Origin: Actinomycetes bacterium
GTDB taxonomy: Bacteria; Actinomycetota; Acidimicrobiia; Acidimicrobiales; RAAP-2
Direction of reading: 5' to 3'
Length of the DNA: 60,210 nt
Assembly: GCA_021781335.1 (NCBI GenBank)
Contig: JAJXXA010000045.1
Span: 1 to 60,210, forward strand
Below the pieces are notes generated by a model, which saw only the letters and a list, made by a program, of their open reading frames with translations, did not search any database and had not been told where the DNA came from. The stretch's first letter is position 1; the number at the start of each line of letters is the position of its first letter. The translations under genes and the position numbers were made by a program. Shown here one piece after another: positions 17,693 to 26,219 of this stretch.

Positions 17693-18547
17693 CTACTTCT
17701 TATAGGAGTAGAAGCCTTGTCCTGACTTTCGACCCAAGAGACCCGCCTGGGTCATTCGTGACAGCAGCGGCGGCGGTGCGAGGTGCGGCTCCTTGAACTC
17801 TTCATAGAGTGACTCGGCGACGGCCATGGTCGTGTCGAGCCCGATCAGGTCGGTGAGCGCTAACGGCCCGAGCGGATGCGCGCACCCCAACACCATGCCG
17901 GTGTCGATGTCCTCGGCGCTCGCGAATCCGGATTCCAACATGCGCACCGCCGACAACAAGTAGGGGATGAGGAGTGCATTGACGACGAAGCCCGCGCGGT
18001 CTGGTGAGGTGATGACCCGCTTCTTCAGATTGTTGGTCGCGAAGTCGTGGACGCGCTGGGTGGTGTCGGCACTGGTCAAGAGCGACGAGATCAGCTCGGT
18101 CAGTTTGAGCACCGGTACCGGATTGAAGAAGTGCATGCCTATGACCTGCTCGGGTCGCGAGGTGACCATGGCGAGCTTGATGATCGGGATCGACGACGTG
18201 TTGGTCGCGAGGATGGCGGTGCGGTCTTGGACTACGGCGTCGAGCTTCTTGAACACGTCGACCTTGGTGGCCTCGTCTTCGGCGACGGCTTCAATCACGA
18301 GTTGACAGTGGGCCAGATCCTCGAAGTCCTCGCTGAAACTGAGATTGGCTCGCGCGAGGCTCGCCTCGTCTTCTGGAAGCTTGCCCGCGGCGACCGCACG
18401 TGAAAGTGACTTCTCGATTCGTTCGCGTCCGGCGTCGAGTGACGCCGCATCGCGCTCGATGACCACAACGCTTGAGCCCGAACGCGCCGCGATCTCCGCG
18501 ATGCCAGACCCCATGAGGCCGCAACCAACCACACCTACCCGCTCCAT
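17693..18547 (-). CDS. 3-hydroxybutyryl-CoA dehydrogenase (3-hydroxyacyl-CoA dehydrogenase)
   Basis: NAD(P)-dependent oxidation of 3-hydroxyacyl-CoA to 3-oxoacyl-CoA. 284 residues: Rossmann start VGVVGCGLMGSGIAEIAARSG, ATNTSSIPI, GMHFFNPVPVLKLTEL (catalytic His and substrate Asn region), then the helical C-terminal domain with GFVVNALLIPYLLSAVRMLESG. This is the short single-domain type (Hbd/PaaH/FadB2). The ATG start has AAGGAGG 4 nt upstream. It could serve short-chain fatty acid or butyrate metabolism together with the CoA-transferase at 51-52 kb, though they are not linked. Confidence 0.94.
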   Translation of the reverse strand: MERVGVVGCGLMGSGIAEIAARSGSSVVVIERDAASLDAGRERIEKSLSRAVAAGKLPEDEASLARANLSFSEDFEDLAHCQLVIEAVAEDEATKVDVFKKLDAVVQDRTAILATNTSSIPIIKLAMVTSRPEQVIGMHFFNPVPVLKLTELISSLLTSADTTQRVHDFATNNLKKRVITSPDRAGFVVNALLIPYLLSAVRMLESGFASAEDIDTGMVLGCAHPLGPLALTDLIGLDTTMAVAESLYEEFKEPHLAPPPLLSRMTQAGLLGRKSGQGFYSYKK

Positions 18548-18679
18548 AGGACCTCCTTGTCCTGTAGCGACATCACGTCGCGCCGGCAGAAGTCTAGGTC
18601 GTTACCGCACGGCACTTCTGGCTACGATTGGCATGCACTGCGCGGTGACGCGTGTTGGCATAAAGGAGCCGTTCGACAT

Positions 18680-19162
18680 ATGGACAACATCAACGTCATT
18701 ATCGAAATACCTCGGGGTAGTCAGAACAAGTACGAGTACGACCACGAGAACCACACGATCAAGCTCGACCGACACCTTGTTGTTTCAATGGGCTACCCCG
18801 CCGAATATGGCTTCATCCCCGACACGTTGGGTGGCGACGGCGATCCCCTGGACGCACTCGTCCTGACCGAATTTCCGACGTTCCCGGGTTGCTTGATTGA
18901 ATCGAGAATCCTCGGGATGTGCGTCATGACCGACGAGAACGGAGAGGACGGCAAGTTGATCTGTGTACCGGCGTACGACAAGAGGTGGAAGTCGGCGACC
19001 GACATCGGTGACGTGCCAAAGGACGTGCTCGACCGAATCAGCCATTTCTTTACCGTCTACAAGGACCTCGACGAAGGTAAGTGGGTCAAGGTCGAACACT
19101 TTGTTGGTCGTGTTGAAGCGGAAGCGGAACTCGAGGCATCACGCGCCCGCTTCGTGGGCTAG
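18680..19162 (+). CDS. ppa: Inorganic pyrophosphatase (family I)
   Basis: Hydrolyses PPi to phosphate, driving biosynthesis. About 160 residues from ATG 18680, which has AAAGGAG upstream; the track ORF extends 41 residues further without similarity. Motifs: VIIEIPRGSQNKYEYD, MGYPAEYGFIPDTLGGDGDPLDALVL (metal-binding DGDPxD), and KLICVPAYDKRW. The length is typical of the small bacterial type, forming hexamers. Cytoplasmic housekeeping enzyme. Confidence 0.96.
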   Translation: MDNINVIIEIPRGSQNKYEYDHENHTIKLDRHLVVSMGYPAEYGFIPDTLGGDGDPLDALVLTEFPTFPGCLIESRILGMCVMTDENGEDGKLICVPAYDKRWKSATDIGDVPKDVLDRISHFFTVYKDLDEGKWVKVEHFVGRVEAEAELEASRARFVG

Positions 19163-19177
19163 GCATATCTTGGGGTA

Positions 19178-19780
19178 ATGGGTCCCGAGGAATCGACGAA
19201 CCAGCGAACTCCGCGACAGTTCCTTTTCGCGACCCAACTCTTCTTCTTTGCCACCCTGCTGTTGTGCTTGCTGATCGTCCACAGTGAGGTGGTCGAAAAT
19301 GATGGCATCTCGTTCTTCGGCGTCTATCACGGCACGATCGAGATTCTCACGGTCGGGTTTTGTGTGGCGGCGTGGGGGCTCTGGCGTACTTCATCGCAGC
19401 TTCGTAGCGTTGACGCCCCGCCCCTCGTGGTCGTTGGCATGCGTGTCGTGGCGATTTCACTCTTTGTGCTCTTGATCACGCCTTTCAACAAGGGGACGTT
19501 TCTCAACTGGGCCCACATGATCACGGGTGTCGCCATGGCGCTCGTGGAACTGGCCATCTCGATTCTGCTACTCATGAGGTATCGAAGTGCTGCGTCCATC
19601 GGGGCGTTCAGCGTGGCGCTCGGCGGCGGACTGCTCGCGGCGGCCTCGTTACCAGACTGGAGCTTCGCGTACCTGTTCCAGGGCGAGGTCATCTTTGAGA
19701 TCGGTTTCGCGTGGTGTCTGCTCGAGTGGACACGGGTGTTTGAAGTCGACCATCGCGAGGCGCTCGCTCAACAGTATTGA
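19178..19780 (+). CDS. Unknown integral membrane protein
   Basis: 200 residues with about six hydrophobic segments, for example FATQLFFFATLLLCLLIVHS, ILTVGFCVAAWGLWR, VVAISLFVLLITPF, GVAMALVELAISILLLM, AFSVALGGGLLAAASL and a last helix before a charged tail. I do not recognise a family. A TATCTT box lies 6 nt before the ATG, so it is probably leaderless despite sitting 15 bp after ppa. It is followed within 26 bp by the SRPBCC gene, also apparently leaderless. Function unknown. Confidence 0.75.
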   Translation: MGPEESTNQRTPRQFLFATQLFFFATLLLCLLIVHSEVVENDGISFFGVYHGTIEILTVGFCVAAWGLWRTSSQLRSVDAPPLVVVGMRVVAISLFVLLITPFNKGTFLNWAHMITGVAMALVELAISILLLMRYRSAASIGAFSVALGGGLLAAASLPDWSFAYLFQGEVIFEIGFAWCLLEWTRVFEVDHREALAQQY

Positions 19781-19806
19781 TCCTCGGGCTCGGTAGTGTC
19801 GTTGTC

Positions 19807-20268
19807 ATGGACTACTCGGATTCAATCGAAATCGCCGCCACTCCCGAAGTCGTGTTCGCCACGATCTCCGATCTGCCGTCGATGGGTCGCCTCTCGCCCG
19901 AGAACACGGGCGGCGAGTGGCTGGGTGGCGCGACCGGCCCGGCCCCTGGCGCCAAATTCAAAGGCAGCAACGCACGCGACGGCGCCACCTGGTCGACCAC
20001 GGCGCGCGTCACCACCTTCGAGCCACCAACGCGCTTCGCGTTCAATGTGACCTATGGACCTTTTCGTGTTGCGAAATGGGAATATTCCATTGAGCCGACC
20101 CTCGAAGGTTGTCGTGTCATCGAAGCCTGGACCGAGCAGCGAAACGCGTTCGTTCGTCGCTCGGACAAGAAGACCGGTTTCGATCGAGCGCAGTTCACGA
20201 AGGAGTCCATTCGCGCAACACTCGCGGCGCTGAAGAAGGCGTGCGAAGCCCCCACGAGCGCGTCGTAG
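19807..20268 (+). CDS. SRPBCC (START/polyketide cyclase-like) family protein
   Basis: About 153 residues with the helix-grip fold pattern: DSIEIAATPEVVFATISDLPSMGRLSPEN at the start, strands such as TTARVTTFEPPTRFAFNV, and a final long helix FTKESIRATLAALKKACE. Such proteins bind hydrophobic ligands; many are uncharacterised. The start is ATG 19807, with TAGTGT 7 nt upstream; the track ORF begins 30 nt earlier and includes that box. Ligand unknown. Confidence 0.85.
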   Translation: MDYSDSIEIAATPEVVFATISDLPSMGRLSPENTGGEWLGGATGPAPGAKFKGSNARDGATWSTTARVTTFEPPTRFAFNVTYGPFRVAKWEYSIEPTLEGCRVIEAWTEQRNAFVRRSDKKTGFDRAQFTKESIRATLAALKKACEAPTSAS

Positions 20269-20302
20269 CGGCAGGTGTCACCTCCGTCTTCTAGGGTGGG
20301 GC

Positions 20303-20626
20303 ATCGCTAAATCCTCAGGACTCTCCGGTGGCAACGAAGCCCAGCGCGTCATCGACGCGGCCCGCTCTCCTGGCTGGAGCATCGGACTCGGTCGCGCCGG
20401 TCAGATCATGGCGACTCGAGATTCTGGTGAGATCGGCCTACCGTGGGTGATCACGGCGGAACGAGGGGGTCGCGGTATGCGTGTCTCGCTCTATCGTCCC
20501 GGCGATGACGTCGAGAGCGAAGGTGACGTCATCGCAGAGATCAGCGGTAATCCTCGCGAGATGGGCCGACAACTTCGATCGATCCTTGAAGACGCAGACA
20601 CTGGCACACTCACGAACGAGCGTTAA
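20303..20626 (+). CDS. Small unknown protein; possible ATC start (ORF track ATG at 20408)
   Basis: The track gives 72 residues from ATG 20408, but that ATG has no Shine-Dalgarno and the same frame stays open upstream with strongly GC-biased third positions. The longer reading begins IAKSSGLSGGNEAQRVID and continues through SIGLGRAGQIM into MATRDSGEIG. No ATG, GTG or TTG lies at its head, but an ATC at 20303 follows a TAGGGT box (20292-20297) by 5 nt, close to the leaderless spacing seen elsewhere. So either a rare ATC start, a point change of ATG, or a shorter protein. The C-terminal half (SGNPREMGRQLRSILEDA) looks like a helix. No family recognised. Confidence 0.5.
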   Translation: MAKSSGLSGGNEAQRVIDAARSPGWSIGLGRAGQIMATRDSGEIGLPWVITAERGGRGMRVSLYRPGDDVESEGDVIAEISGNPREMGRQLRSILEDADTGTLTNER

Positions 20627-20638
20627 GGACGTCCTTAA
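20623..20638. repeat. 16-bp perfect palindrome at the end of the small gene
   Basis: TTAAGGACGTCCTTAA is its own reverse complement. It includes the stop codon of the small plus-strand gene and lies in the 25-bp gap to the convergent membrane-protein gene. With no loop it would fold poorly as a hairpin, so a protein-binding site is as likely as a terminator. Confidence 0.55.
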
Positions 20639-20651
20639 TTGTGGCGACGCG

Positions 20652-21167
20652 CTAACTGCGAAGCAGGCCGTTCGCAAAGATCGATAACACGAGTACCAGG
20701 CCGGCCGCGCATGCGATCAAGGCCATTGTCCAGAACCACACCGAGATGGAGCGAAAGTGGTACATACGTGCGACCAGCCGATCGGTGATGTTGTCTGAGG
20801 AGCGTTGTGCGCTGATCATCTCGGCGCGCCGCTCTCGCCAGGTGACCCCGTGAATCTCGGACGCGCCGCGCAGCCGTTCGTGATCGCGAAGCCATTCAGC
20901 GTCGGTGAGTTCAGAGAGTCGATGTGCCGCAAGCGAGTGCAGGGCCGCCACCGCCACGACGAGCGCGAGTCCCGAGGCGATGATCCGGCCGGTCTGTGAT
21001 GTGGAGCGCGCGAGAGAGATTGTGAGCAGGAACGCTTCGCCCGTCAGTGCCATGGTGGGCATCTGCCACAACAGGATGTCCCACTGTTGTCGTCGAGCGG
21101 CCACGACGGAGTATTGATCGAGACCGGGGGCGGCTTCGTCTTCGGCGAAGTCACTGTCTTCAGTCAT
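20652..21167 (-). CDS. Unknown membrane protein with two to four helices
   Basis: 171 residues. After an acidic, soluble N-terminus (MTEDSDFAEDEAAPG) come hydrophobic stretches around MPTMALTGEAFLLTISLA and IIASGLALVVAVAALHSLA, a charged cytoplasmic-looking middle with RLSELTDAEWLRDHERLRG, and a final helix VWFWTMALIACAAGLVLVLSIFA. This resembles small uncharacterised membrane proteins of actinobacteria, but I cannot name a family. GAGGTTCACATG supplies a good ribosome site. Separate from the MarR gene upstream by 53 bp, same strand; a shared transcript is possible. Confidence 0.75.
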   Translation of the reverse strand: MTEDSDFAEDEAAPGLDQYSVVAARRQQWDILLWQMPTMALTGEAFLLTISLARSTSQTGRIIASGLALVVAVAALHSLAAHRLSELTDAEWLRDHERLRGASEIHGVTWRERRAEMISAQRSSDNITDRLVARMYHFRSISVWFWTMALIACAAGLVLVLSIFANGLLRS

Positions 21168-21220
21168 GTGAACCTCCTCGGCGACTCGACCTTAGATTAA
21201 GTCCGGTTCGCTGAAGGGGG

Positions 21221-21694
21221 TCACGGGGAGTGGTTGGTGACGCCAACCTGGAGGATCTGGGAGAGTTTTTCCAAGATTGGTAGTGCCTCACGCAACGACG
21301 ACTTCTCGTCGTGGCTGAGCGTCGATAACGCGCTCTCGATCGCGCGAGTGCTGGCGGCGCGGTATTCACTGATCAATTTTTTGCCCGCGGCGCTGATCTT
21401 CACCATGCTCACGCGTCCGTCGAGAGGATCGGGAATGCGCACCACGATCCCTTGGGCTTCGAGTGATTCTACGATTCGGCTCATCGACGCGGCACTGACT
21501 CCCTCTAAGTGGGCCAGCACACCAAGACGCACTGGTTCGCACTGTTCTATGCGTGCGAGAGCGGAACCTTGCGAAGGGGTGATGCTCCAGTCGGAGTTCA
21601 CGCGCAGGGCTCGGTAGATTCGAGCGACCGACACGCGCAGACTGTTCGCCGGCCCTGATTCACGTGGTGCGCGGGTCTTGGTCGAAGGGTTCAC
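21221..21694 (-). CDS. MarR family transcriptional regulator
   Basis: 157 residues with a winged helix: LAHLEGVSAASMSRIVESLEAQGIVVR is the helix-turn-helix, followed by DPLDGRVSMVKIS, the wing, and a dimerisation helix (EKSSLREALPILEKLSQIL). It is divergent from a DHA2 exporter, the standard arrangement for MarR repressors of efflux. The GTG start has TATAGT 6 nt upstream (21701-21706, minus strand), so it is probably leaderless. A palindrome just beyond that box is the likely operator, which would repress both genes until a toxic ligand binds. Confidence 0.92.
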   Translation of the reverse strand: MNPSTKTRAPRESGPANSLRVSVARIYRALRVNSDWSITPSQGSALARIEQCEPVRLGVLAHLEGVSAASMSRIVESLEAQGIVVRIPDPLDGRVSMVKISAAGKKLISEYRAASTRAIESALSTLSHDEKSSLREALPILEKLSQILQVGVTNHSP

Positions 21695-21715
21695 GACTCC
21701 ACTATAGTGTGATAC

Positions 21716-21733
21716 TTAGTTGACATTAACTAA
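21716..21733. promoter_or_regulatory. Candidate MarR operator between marR and the exporter
   Basis: TTAGTT-GACATT-AACTAA: perfect 6-bp arms separated by 6 bp, 18 bp in all, inside an AT-rich stretch of the divergent gap. It lies in the -35 to spacer region of the leaderless marR promoter and upstream of the exporter gene, a position suited to repressing both. MarR dimers usually contact 16-20 bp of this form. Confidence 0.6.
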
Positions 21734-21772
21734 ATAATTGAGACAGCGAACGACCGCGACCCCTGGAGAACC

Positions 21773-23578
21773 ATGACCATTGCCGCAACGCCCCATCCTC
21801 ACCCCGACCGATACAAGTGGATTGCGCTCTCTAACACCACACTGGGAATCTTGATGGCGACGATCAACGGCTCGATACTTCTCATTGCGCTGCCGAACAT
21901 CTTTCGGGGCATCAAGTTGGATCCACTCGCGCCGAGTAACACGCCGTACTTCTTGTGGATCCTGACTGGCTTCTTGCTGGTCACATCGGTCTTGGTCGTG
22001 AGTTTCGGTCGGGTCGGCGACATCTACGGACGCGTGCGAATGTACACGCTCGGTTTCGCGGTGTTCACGGTGTTCTCCATTCTGCTCGCGATCACGTGGA
22101 TGACGGGTCCGGCGGGAGCGATGTGGATCATCATCATGCGAGTGGGACAAGGCGTCGGGGGCGCCTTCTTGTTCGCGAACTCGAACGCGATTCTCACCGA
22201 CGCCTTCCCCCCGAGTGAGCGTGGCCTGGCGTTGGGCATCAACGGTGTCGCCGCGATCGGGGGCTCCTTCATTGGACTGCTCCTGGGCGGCGTGCTCGCG
22301 CCCATTGAATGGCGTCTGGTCTTTCTGGTCTCGGTACCGGTGGGCCTCTTCGGGACGGTCTGGGCGTATCTCAAGTTGCACGACAACGGCGCTCGCACCA
22401 AGGCCAAGATCGACTGGTTGGGCAACTTCACCTTCGCACTCGGTCTGATCGCGTTGTTGACCGGGATTGTCTATGGCCTGCAGCCCTACGGCGGTCACCC
22501 CATGGGTTGGACGAGCCCGTTCGTGTTGACGTGCATTGTTGGAGGCGTTGCGGTGCTGCTCGGGTTCTTGCTCATCGAGGCCAAGACCGCCGAGCCGATG
22601 TTCGATCTCAGCCTCTTCTCGAACCGCGGCTTCGCCATGGGCAACATCGCGACCCTCATGCTCTCGCTCGCTCGTGGTGGACTGCAGTTCATCCTCATCA
22701 TCTGGCTTCAGGGGATCTGGTTGCCCCAGCACGGCTACAGCTTCGCCCAGACACCCCTGTGGGCGGGCATCTACATGGTGCCGCTCACCATTGGCTTCTT
22801 CATCGCGGGTCCGTTGTCGGGTCGACTCGCCGATCGCCACGGTGCACGCAACTTCGCAACCCTGGGTCTCGTCCTCACCGGTTTGAGCCTCGTCGGCCTG
22901 CAGATGATTCCCATCAATTTCACCTATCCCGTCTTCGCGGCGTTGCTGCTCTTGGTGGGTCTGTCAATGGGACTCTTCGCCGCACCGAACTCGAGCGCCG
23001 TGATGAACTCGCTGCCCGCAAATCGCAGGGGCGCAGGGGGTGCGATGTTGAATACCTTCCAGAACTCAGCGAGCGTGCTGTCGATCGGTTTCTTCTTCAC
23101 GGTGATCACGCTCGGTCTTGCGGCGTCGCTGCCGCACACGCTCTTGAGCGGTCTCAGCGCCCAAGGTGTACCGGTCGCGCAGGCCACGGCGATCTCGCAC
23201 ATCCCCGCGATCGGGAGTCTCTTCTCGGCGTTCTTGGGCGTCAACCCGATGAAGCAGCTCCTCGGGGCACATCTCTTGGCCCAGAGTGGGGTGCACGCGT
23301 CGGCCCTCCTCGGTCGAGGGTTCTTCCCGAACCTGATCGAAGCGCCCTTCGCGAAGGGCCTGCACATGGCGTTTCTCGTGGCGGCGGGACTGTGCTTCGT
23401 TGGCGCGGTCTTCTCGTGGATGCGCGGCGCGGGCGGCGCACATCTGGTGCGTGCGGTTCCAGAAGAAGACGAGGAGGGCTTCGCGGGCGTTGGTCAGGGC
23501 ATCATGAGTGAAGTGGGAGTTGGATCCCCCGGCGCGGTGTTGCTGCCCGAAGGCGAGACCGGTGATGAGAAGCAGTGA
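21773..23578 (+). CDS. MFS drug-type exporter, DHA2 family, MarR-controlled
   Basis: 601 residues with about 14 membrane helices. Helix 1 reads LMATINGSILLIALPNIF; motif A is VVSFGRVGDIYGRVRMYTLG; motif C-like GIGGSFIGLLLGGVLAPIEWRLVFL lies in helix 5. There is an extended final loop near residue 470-530 (VNPMKQLLGAHLLAQSG) and an acidic C-terminal tail. A ribosome site CTGGAGAACC precedes the ATG, so unlike marR this mRNA has a leader. Proton-driven export of a lipophilic compound is expected. The gene ends 5 bp from the convergent methyltransferase stop. Confidence 0.93.
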   Translation: MTIAATPHPHPDRYKWIALSNTTLGILMATINGSILLIALPNIFRGIKLDPLAPSNTPYFLWILTGFLLVTSVLVVSFGRVGDIYGRVRMYTLGFAVFTVFSILLAITWMTGPAGAMWIIIMRVGQGVGGAFLFANSNAILTDAFPPSERGLALGINGVAAIGGSFIGLLLGGVLAPIEWRLVFLVSVPVGLFGTVWAYLKLHDNGARTKAKIDWLGNFTFALGLIALLTGIVYGLQPYGGHPMGWTSPFVLTCIVGGVAVLLGFLLIEAKTAEPMFDLSLFSNRGFAMGNIATLMLSLARGGLQFILIIWLQGIWLPQHGYSFAQTPLWAGIYMVPLTIGFFIAGPLSGRLADRHGARNFATLGLVLTGLSLVGLQMIPINFTYPVFAALLLLVGLSMGLFAAPNSSAVMNSLPANRRGAGGAMLNTFQNSASVLSIGFFFTVITLGLAASLPHTLLSGLSAQGVPVAQATAISHIPAIGSLFSAFLGVNPMKQLLGAHLLAQSGVHASALLGRGFFPNLIEAPFAKGLHMAFLVAAGLCFVGAVFSWMRGAGGAHLVRAVPEEDEEGFAGVGQGIMSEVGVGSPGAVLLPEGETGDEKQ

Positions 23579-23583
23579 CGCAC

Positions 23584-24414
23584 CTAGTGCCGTGTTGGTG
23601 AGGTCGCGATGATCGGGGCGTGGGCTACCAGGGTGAACGTGAGTGGCACGCGTGGGCGACCATCCGCAATCCGATAGGTTCCGGCGTCCTCGACGAGCCA
23701 CGGAAATTGTTGGAAGACGGTCCAGTCGTGTTCTTGGAGCACGTCGATGACCAGTCCCTGGTCGAGTAGGGCTTGGGTGATCTCACCCAACGAGTGATTC
23801 CACTCGTAATTCCTCACGTGGGCCAGTGGGCCCCCGTCGGTGTAGGTCGAATCGTCGTCGCTCACAAACGGTCGTCCCGATTCCTCGAAATAGCCATACA
23901 CGACCCGCTCTCCATCCTCGTCAAAGCACGACGACATCGGGTGCACGTCATGGATGAAGAACGTGCCACCCGCAGCGAGCGCGTGGCCAACGACCTGGGC
24001 CCATAGTCGAATGTCGGGTAGCCACCCGAGAGAACCGAGCGAGACGTAGACGACATCAAAGGCGTGGGCGTCGAGCGCGGTATCTGCCTCGTAGACGTCG
24101 GCGCAGAGGAATGTTGCTCGCGATGACAATCCGGCGCGTGCCGCGAGGTTCGTCGCCGCGTCGACGGCGGCGCGCGAGAAGTCGACGCCGGTGACCTGGG
24201 CTCCCGCGCGCGCCCACTGAAGGGTCTCGAGTCCAATGTGGCACTGCAGGTGCACGAGCGTCTTTCCCGCGACGTTCCCGATCAACGTCGCTTCACGCTC
24301 GAGCGGTAGAGGCTCGCGCGCCAACCAACCGTCGACGTCATAGAACCGCGAGGCCAGATGGATGGGAACACGGTCGTCCCAGTTCGCCCGATTCGCCGCT
24401 ACCCGCTCGTCCAT
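23584..24414 (-). CDS. Class I SAM-dependent methyltransferase
   Basis: About 276 residues. SAM-binding motif I appears as LVHLQCHIGLETLQWARAGAQVTGVDFS, with the acidic end of strand 2 in GVDFS; FDVVYVSLGSLGWLPDI is motif IV-like. The sequence starts DERVAANRANWDDRVPIHLAS, a form seen in many uncharacterised Methyltransf_25-like proteins. ATG 24414 is preferred: a TAGGGT box (24421-24426, minus strand) lies 6 nt upstream; the track's start is a TTG 6 nt earlier. Substrate unknown. Confidence 0.87.
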   Translation of the reverse strand: MDERVAANRANWDDRVPIHLASRFYDVDGWLAREPLPLEREATLIGNVAGKTLVHLQCHIGLETLQWARAGAQVTGVDFSRAAVDAATNLAARAGLSSRATFLCADVYEADTALDAHAFDVVYVSLGSLGWLPDIRLWAQVVGHALAAGGTFFIHDVHPMSSCFDEDGERVVYGYFEESGRPFVSDDDSTYTDGGPLAHVRNYEWNHSLGEITQALLDQGLVIDVLQEHDWTVFQQFPWLVEDAGTYRIADGRPRVPLTFTLVAHAPIIATSPTRH

Positions 24415-24444
24415 TGACAAACCCTAGCCAGCACGATCTCGTCA

Positions 24445-25320
24445 TCAGGCGTGCGTGCTGGCGAGGAAATCGACGCGCACCACCTCATCAATGGCGTGAA
24501 AGCCGATGCGCCGATACACGCCGTTGCTCGTAGGGTTCGCCGCATCCGCATAGAGCATCACCCTCGAACCCCGGCGCACCAGGGTTGCGGTGAGGACCGA
24601 TGTGATGGCTGCCGCATACCCGTTGCTACGGTGCTCTTCTGGGGTGTAGACGGGTCCGATGCGAGTGACCGTACCCGAAGGGAATTTGACGGGTGAGGCG
24701 TAGCCGGCCATGGCGACGGGCGCACCATCGACGCACCAGAACCAGAGTCCGCCGCTCGTGATCCGCGATCGAAGCGAATCGCGATCACGCTTGTCGACGC
24801 GTGGCGTCACGCCGTCGATGAACGCCTGAAAATCGACGCTCCATTGGAAGGCGAGATTCAGATCGGCGAGGGTGGCCACTCGATAACTGCCCGCGACAAT
24901 CGGTAGGGCAATGGCGCCTGCTTCGTAGACGATGTCGCGTCGGCCCCACACCGATTGGCGGGTGGAACCGGGTGAGCCGGTCGTGCGGTACGACTCCATG
25001 AATGAGGTGATGCAGGCGTCGGAAGCGAGTACCCAGGGGAAGCGGTCGTCGTGCAGCGACACATCGAGCGCGAGTGCCGCAGCGGCGTCGCTCGCCATTG
25101 GACCGATCTGCAAGCCGTAGGGGGCAGTGCGCAGCGCCGCCCCCACGACTTGGTCGCCGTCGTAGACAACCCACCAGAGGTAATCGTCGTAGTGGTGGGC
25201 GCCCTGGGCGCACGAGATGGCGACCGATCCGAGGATGTTCGTGCGAATCGGTTCCTGCTCACGATACGAGGTAGTCGCGTCCAGAAATTCGTTAGGTGAT
25301 GCGCAGCGGACGACCTCCAT
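24445..25320 (-). CDS. GNAT family N-acetyltransferase
   Basis: About 291 residues, a two-part protein: an N-terminal region with no clear motif and a C-terminal GNAT domain with IGPVYTPEEHRSNGYAAAITSVLTATLVRRG, whose RSNGYA matches the acetyl-CoA pyrophosphate loop (Q/RxxGxG/A), then LYADAANPTSNGVYRRIGF, the typical end of the fold. The start is ATG 25320, with TATGGT exactly 6 nt upstream; the 57 extra residues of the track ORF are Arg/Ser-rich and not coding-like. Substrate unknown. Divergent from a methyltransferase. Confidence 0.88.
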   Translation of the reverse strand: MEVVRCASPNEFLDATTSYREQEPIRTNILGSVAISCAQGAHHYDDYLWWVVYDGDQVVGAALRTAPYGLQIGPMASDAAAALALDVSLHDDRFPWVLASDACITSFMESYRTTGSPGSTRQSVWGRRDIVYEAGAIALPIVAGSYRVATLADLNLAFQWSVDFQAFIDGVTPRVDKRDRDSLRSRITSGGLWFWCVDGAPVAMAGYASPVKFPSGTVTRIGPVYTPEEHRSNGYAAAITSVLTATLVRRGSRVMLYADAANPTSNGVYRRIGFHAIDEVVRVDFLASTHA

Positions 25321-25436
25321 ACGCCGACCATAGGGGAAAGATCTCACCAGCGAAAGGGTCGTCACGAAAGTTAACATTGCCGACGCGCACGCTGCGCGAC
25401 GACCTACAGTCCCTGATGGACAGGTGTGGAGGAATG

Positions 25437-26219
25437 ATGGCCCAGCAACGTGATCGCACGAACGCGGTGTCGGGCTTCGCCGACGGCGCACGGTACCAGT
25501 CCGCGCGACCCGGGTACCCCGTCGCGGCGATCGCGCACATGGTCGAGGTGCTCGGTATTGAGGGGGCGCGGCGCGTGGTGGATGTGGCTGCGGGGACCGG
25601 ACTGTTCACGCGAGAACTCGTTCCGTTCGCGCGCGACCTGGTCGCCGTGGAGCCGTCGGCCGGCATGCGACACGAATTCGAACGTCAAGAACTAGGGGTC
25701 GCGATCCTCGAAGGTACCGCAGAATCGTTGCCCTTCGACAGTCACTCGATTGACGTGATAACCGTGGCCCAAGCCTTTCACTGGTTCGAGTACGACAAGG
25801 CGCTCGCCGAGTTCGCGCGAGTTCTCGATCCCGAGGGACACCTCGGACTCATCTGGAACGAGCGTGATGAATCCGTTGAGTGGGTGGCGCAACTCACCAC
25901 CGCCATGCTCTGGGACCTCAAGCGCCCGTTCGATGCGGCGACCGATTACGCGGCGGTCCTCGCCGACGGTGGGTTTCGTGAGATCGAGCAGCGTACCTTT
26001 CACCACGTCCAGCTGGTCGACCGCGCCACCCTTGATCGTCGCGTGCTCTCAACGAGTTATATCGCGGTGATGGCACCGGACAAACAACGAGAGATTCTGG
26101 ACAACGTTGCGCAGGTCGTGCGCGATTTCGACGAGTACTTCGAGATCCCCTACGTCACGAGCACGTACTGCGCGACGGCTCCGTTCGCGAGCGGCCTGAG
26201 GCGTCAGTCGATCCAGTAG
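25437..26219 (+). CDS. Class I SAM-dependent methyltransferase (UbiE/Methyltransf_11-like)
   Basis: About 260 residues. RRVVDVAAGTGLFTRELVPFARDLVAVEPSAGM is the SAM-binding region; EGTAESLPFDSHSIDVITVAQAFHWFEYDKALAEFARVLDPEGHLGLIW is the classic motif II-III stretch of Methyltransf_11. Start choice: GGAGGA lies 3 nt before ATG 25437 (another ATG is at 25434), while ATG 25416 follows a TACAGT box by 5 nt, so a near-leaderless longer form is also possible. Its last 16 bp overlap the 3' end of the convergent acetyltransferase gene. Substrate unknown. Confidence 0.88.
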   Translation: MAQQRDRTNAVSGFADGARYQSARPGYPVAAIAHMVEVLGIEGARRVVDVAAGTGLFTRELVPFARDLVAVEPSAGMRHEFERQELGVAILEGTAESLPFDSHSIDVITVAQAFHWFEYDKALAEFARVLDPEGHLGLIWNERDESVEWVAQLTTAMLWDLKRPFDAATDYAAVLADGGFREIEQRTFHHVQLVDRATLDRRVLSTSYIAVMAPDKQREILDNVAQVVRDFDEYFEIPYVTSTYCATAPFASGLRRQSIQ

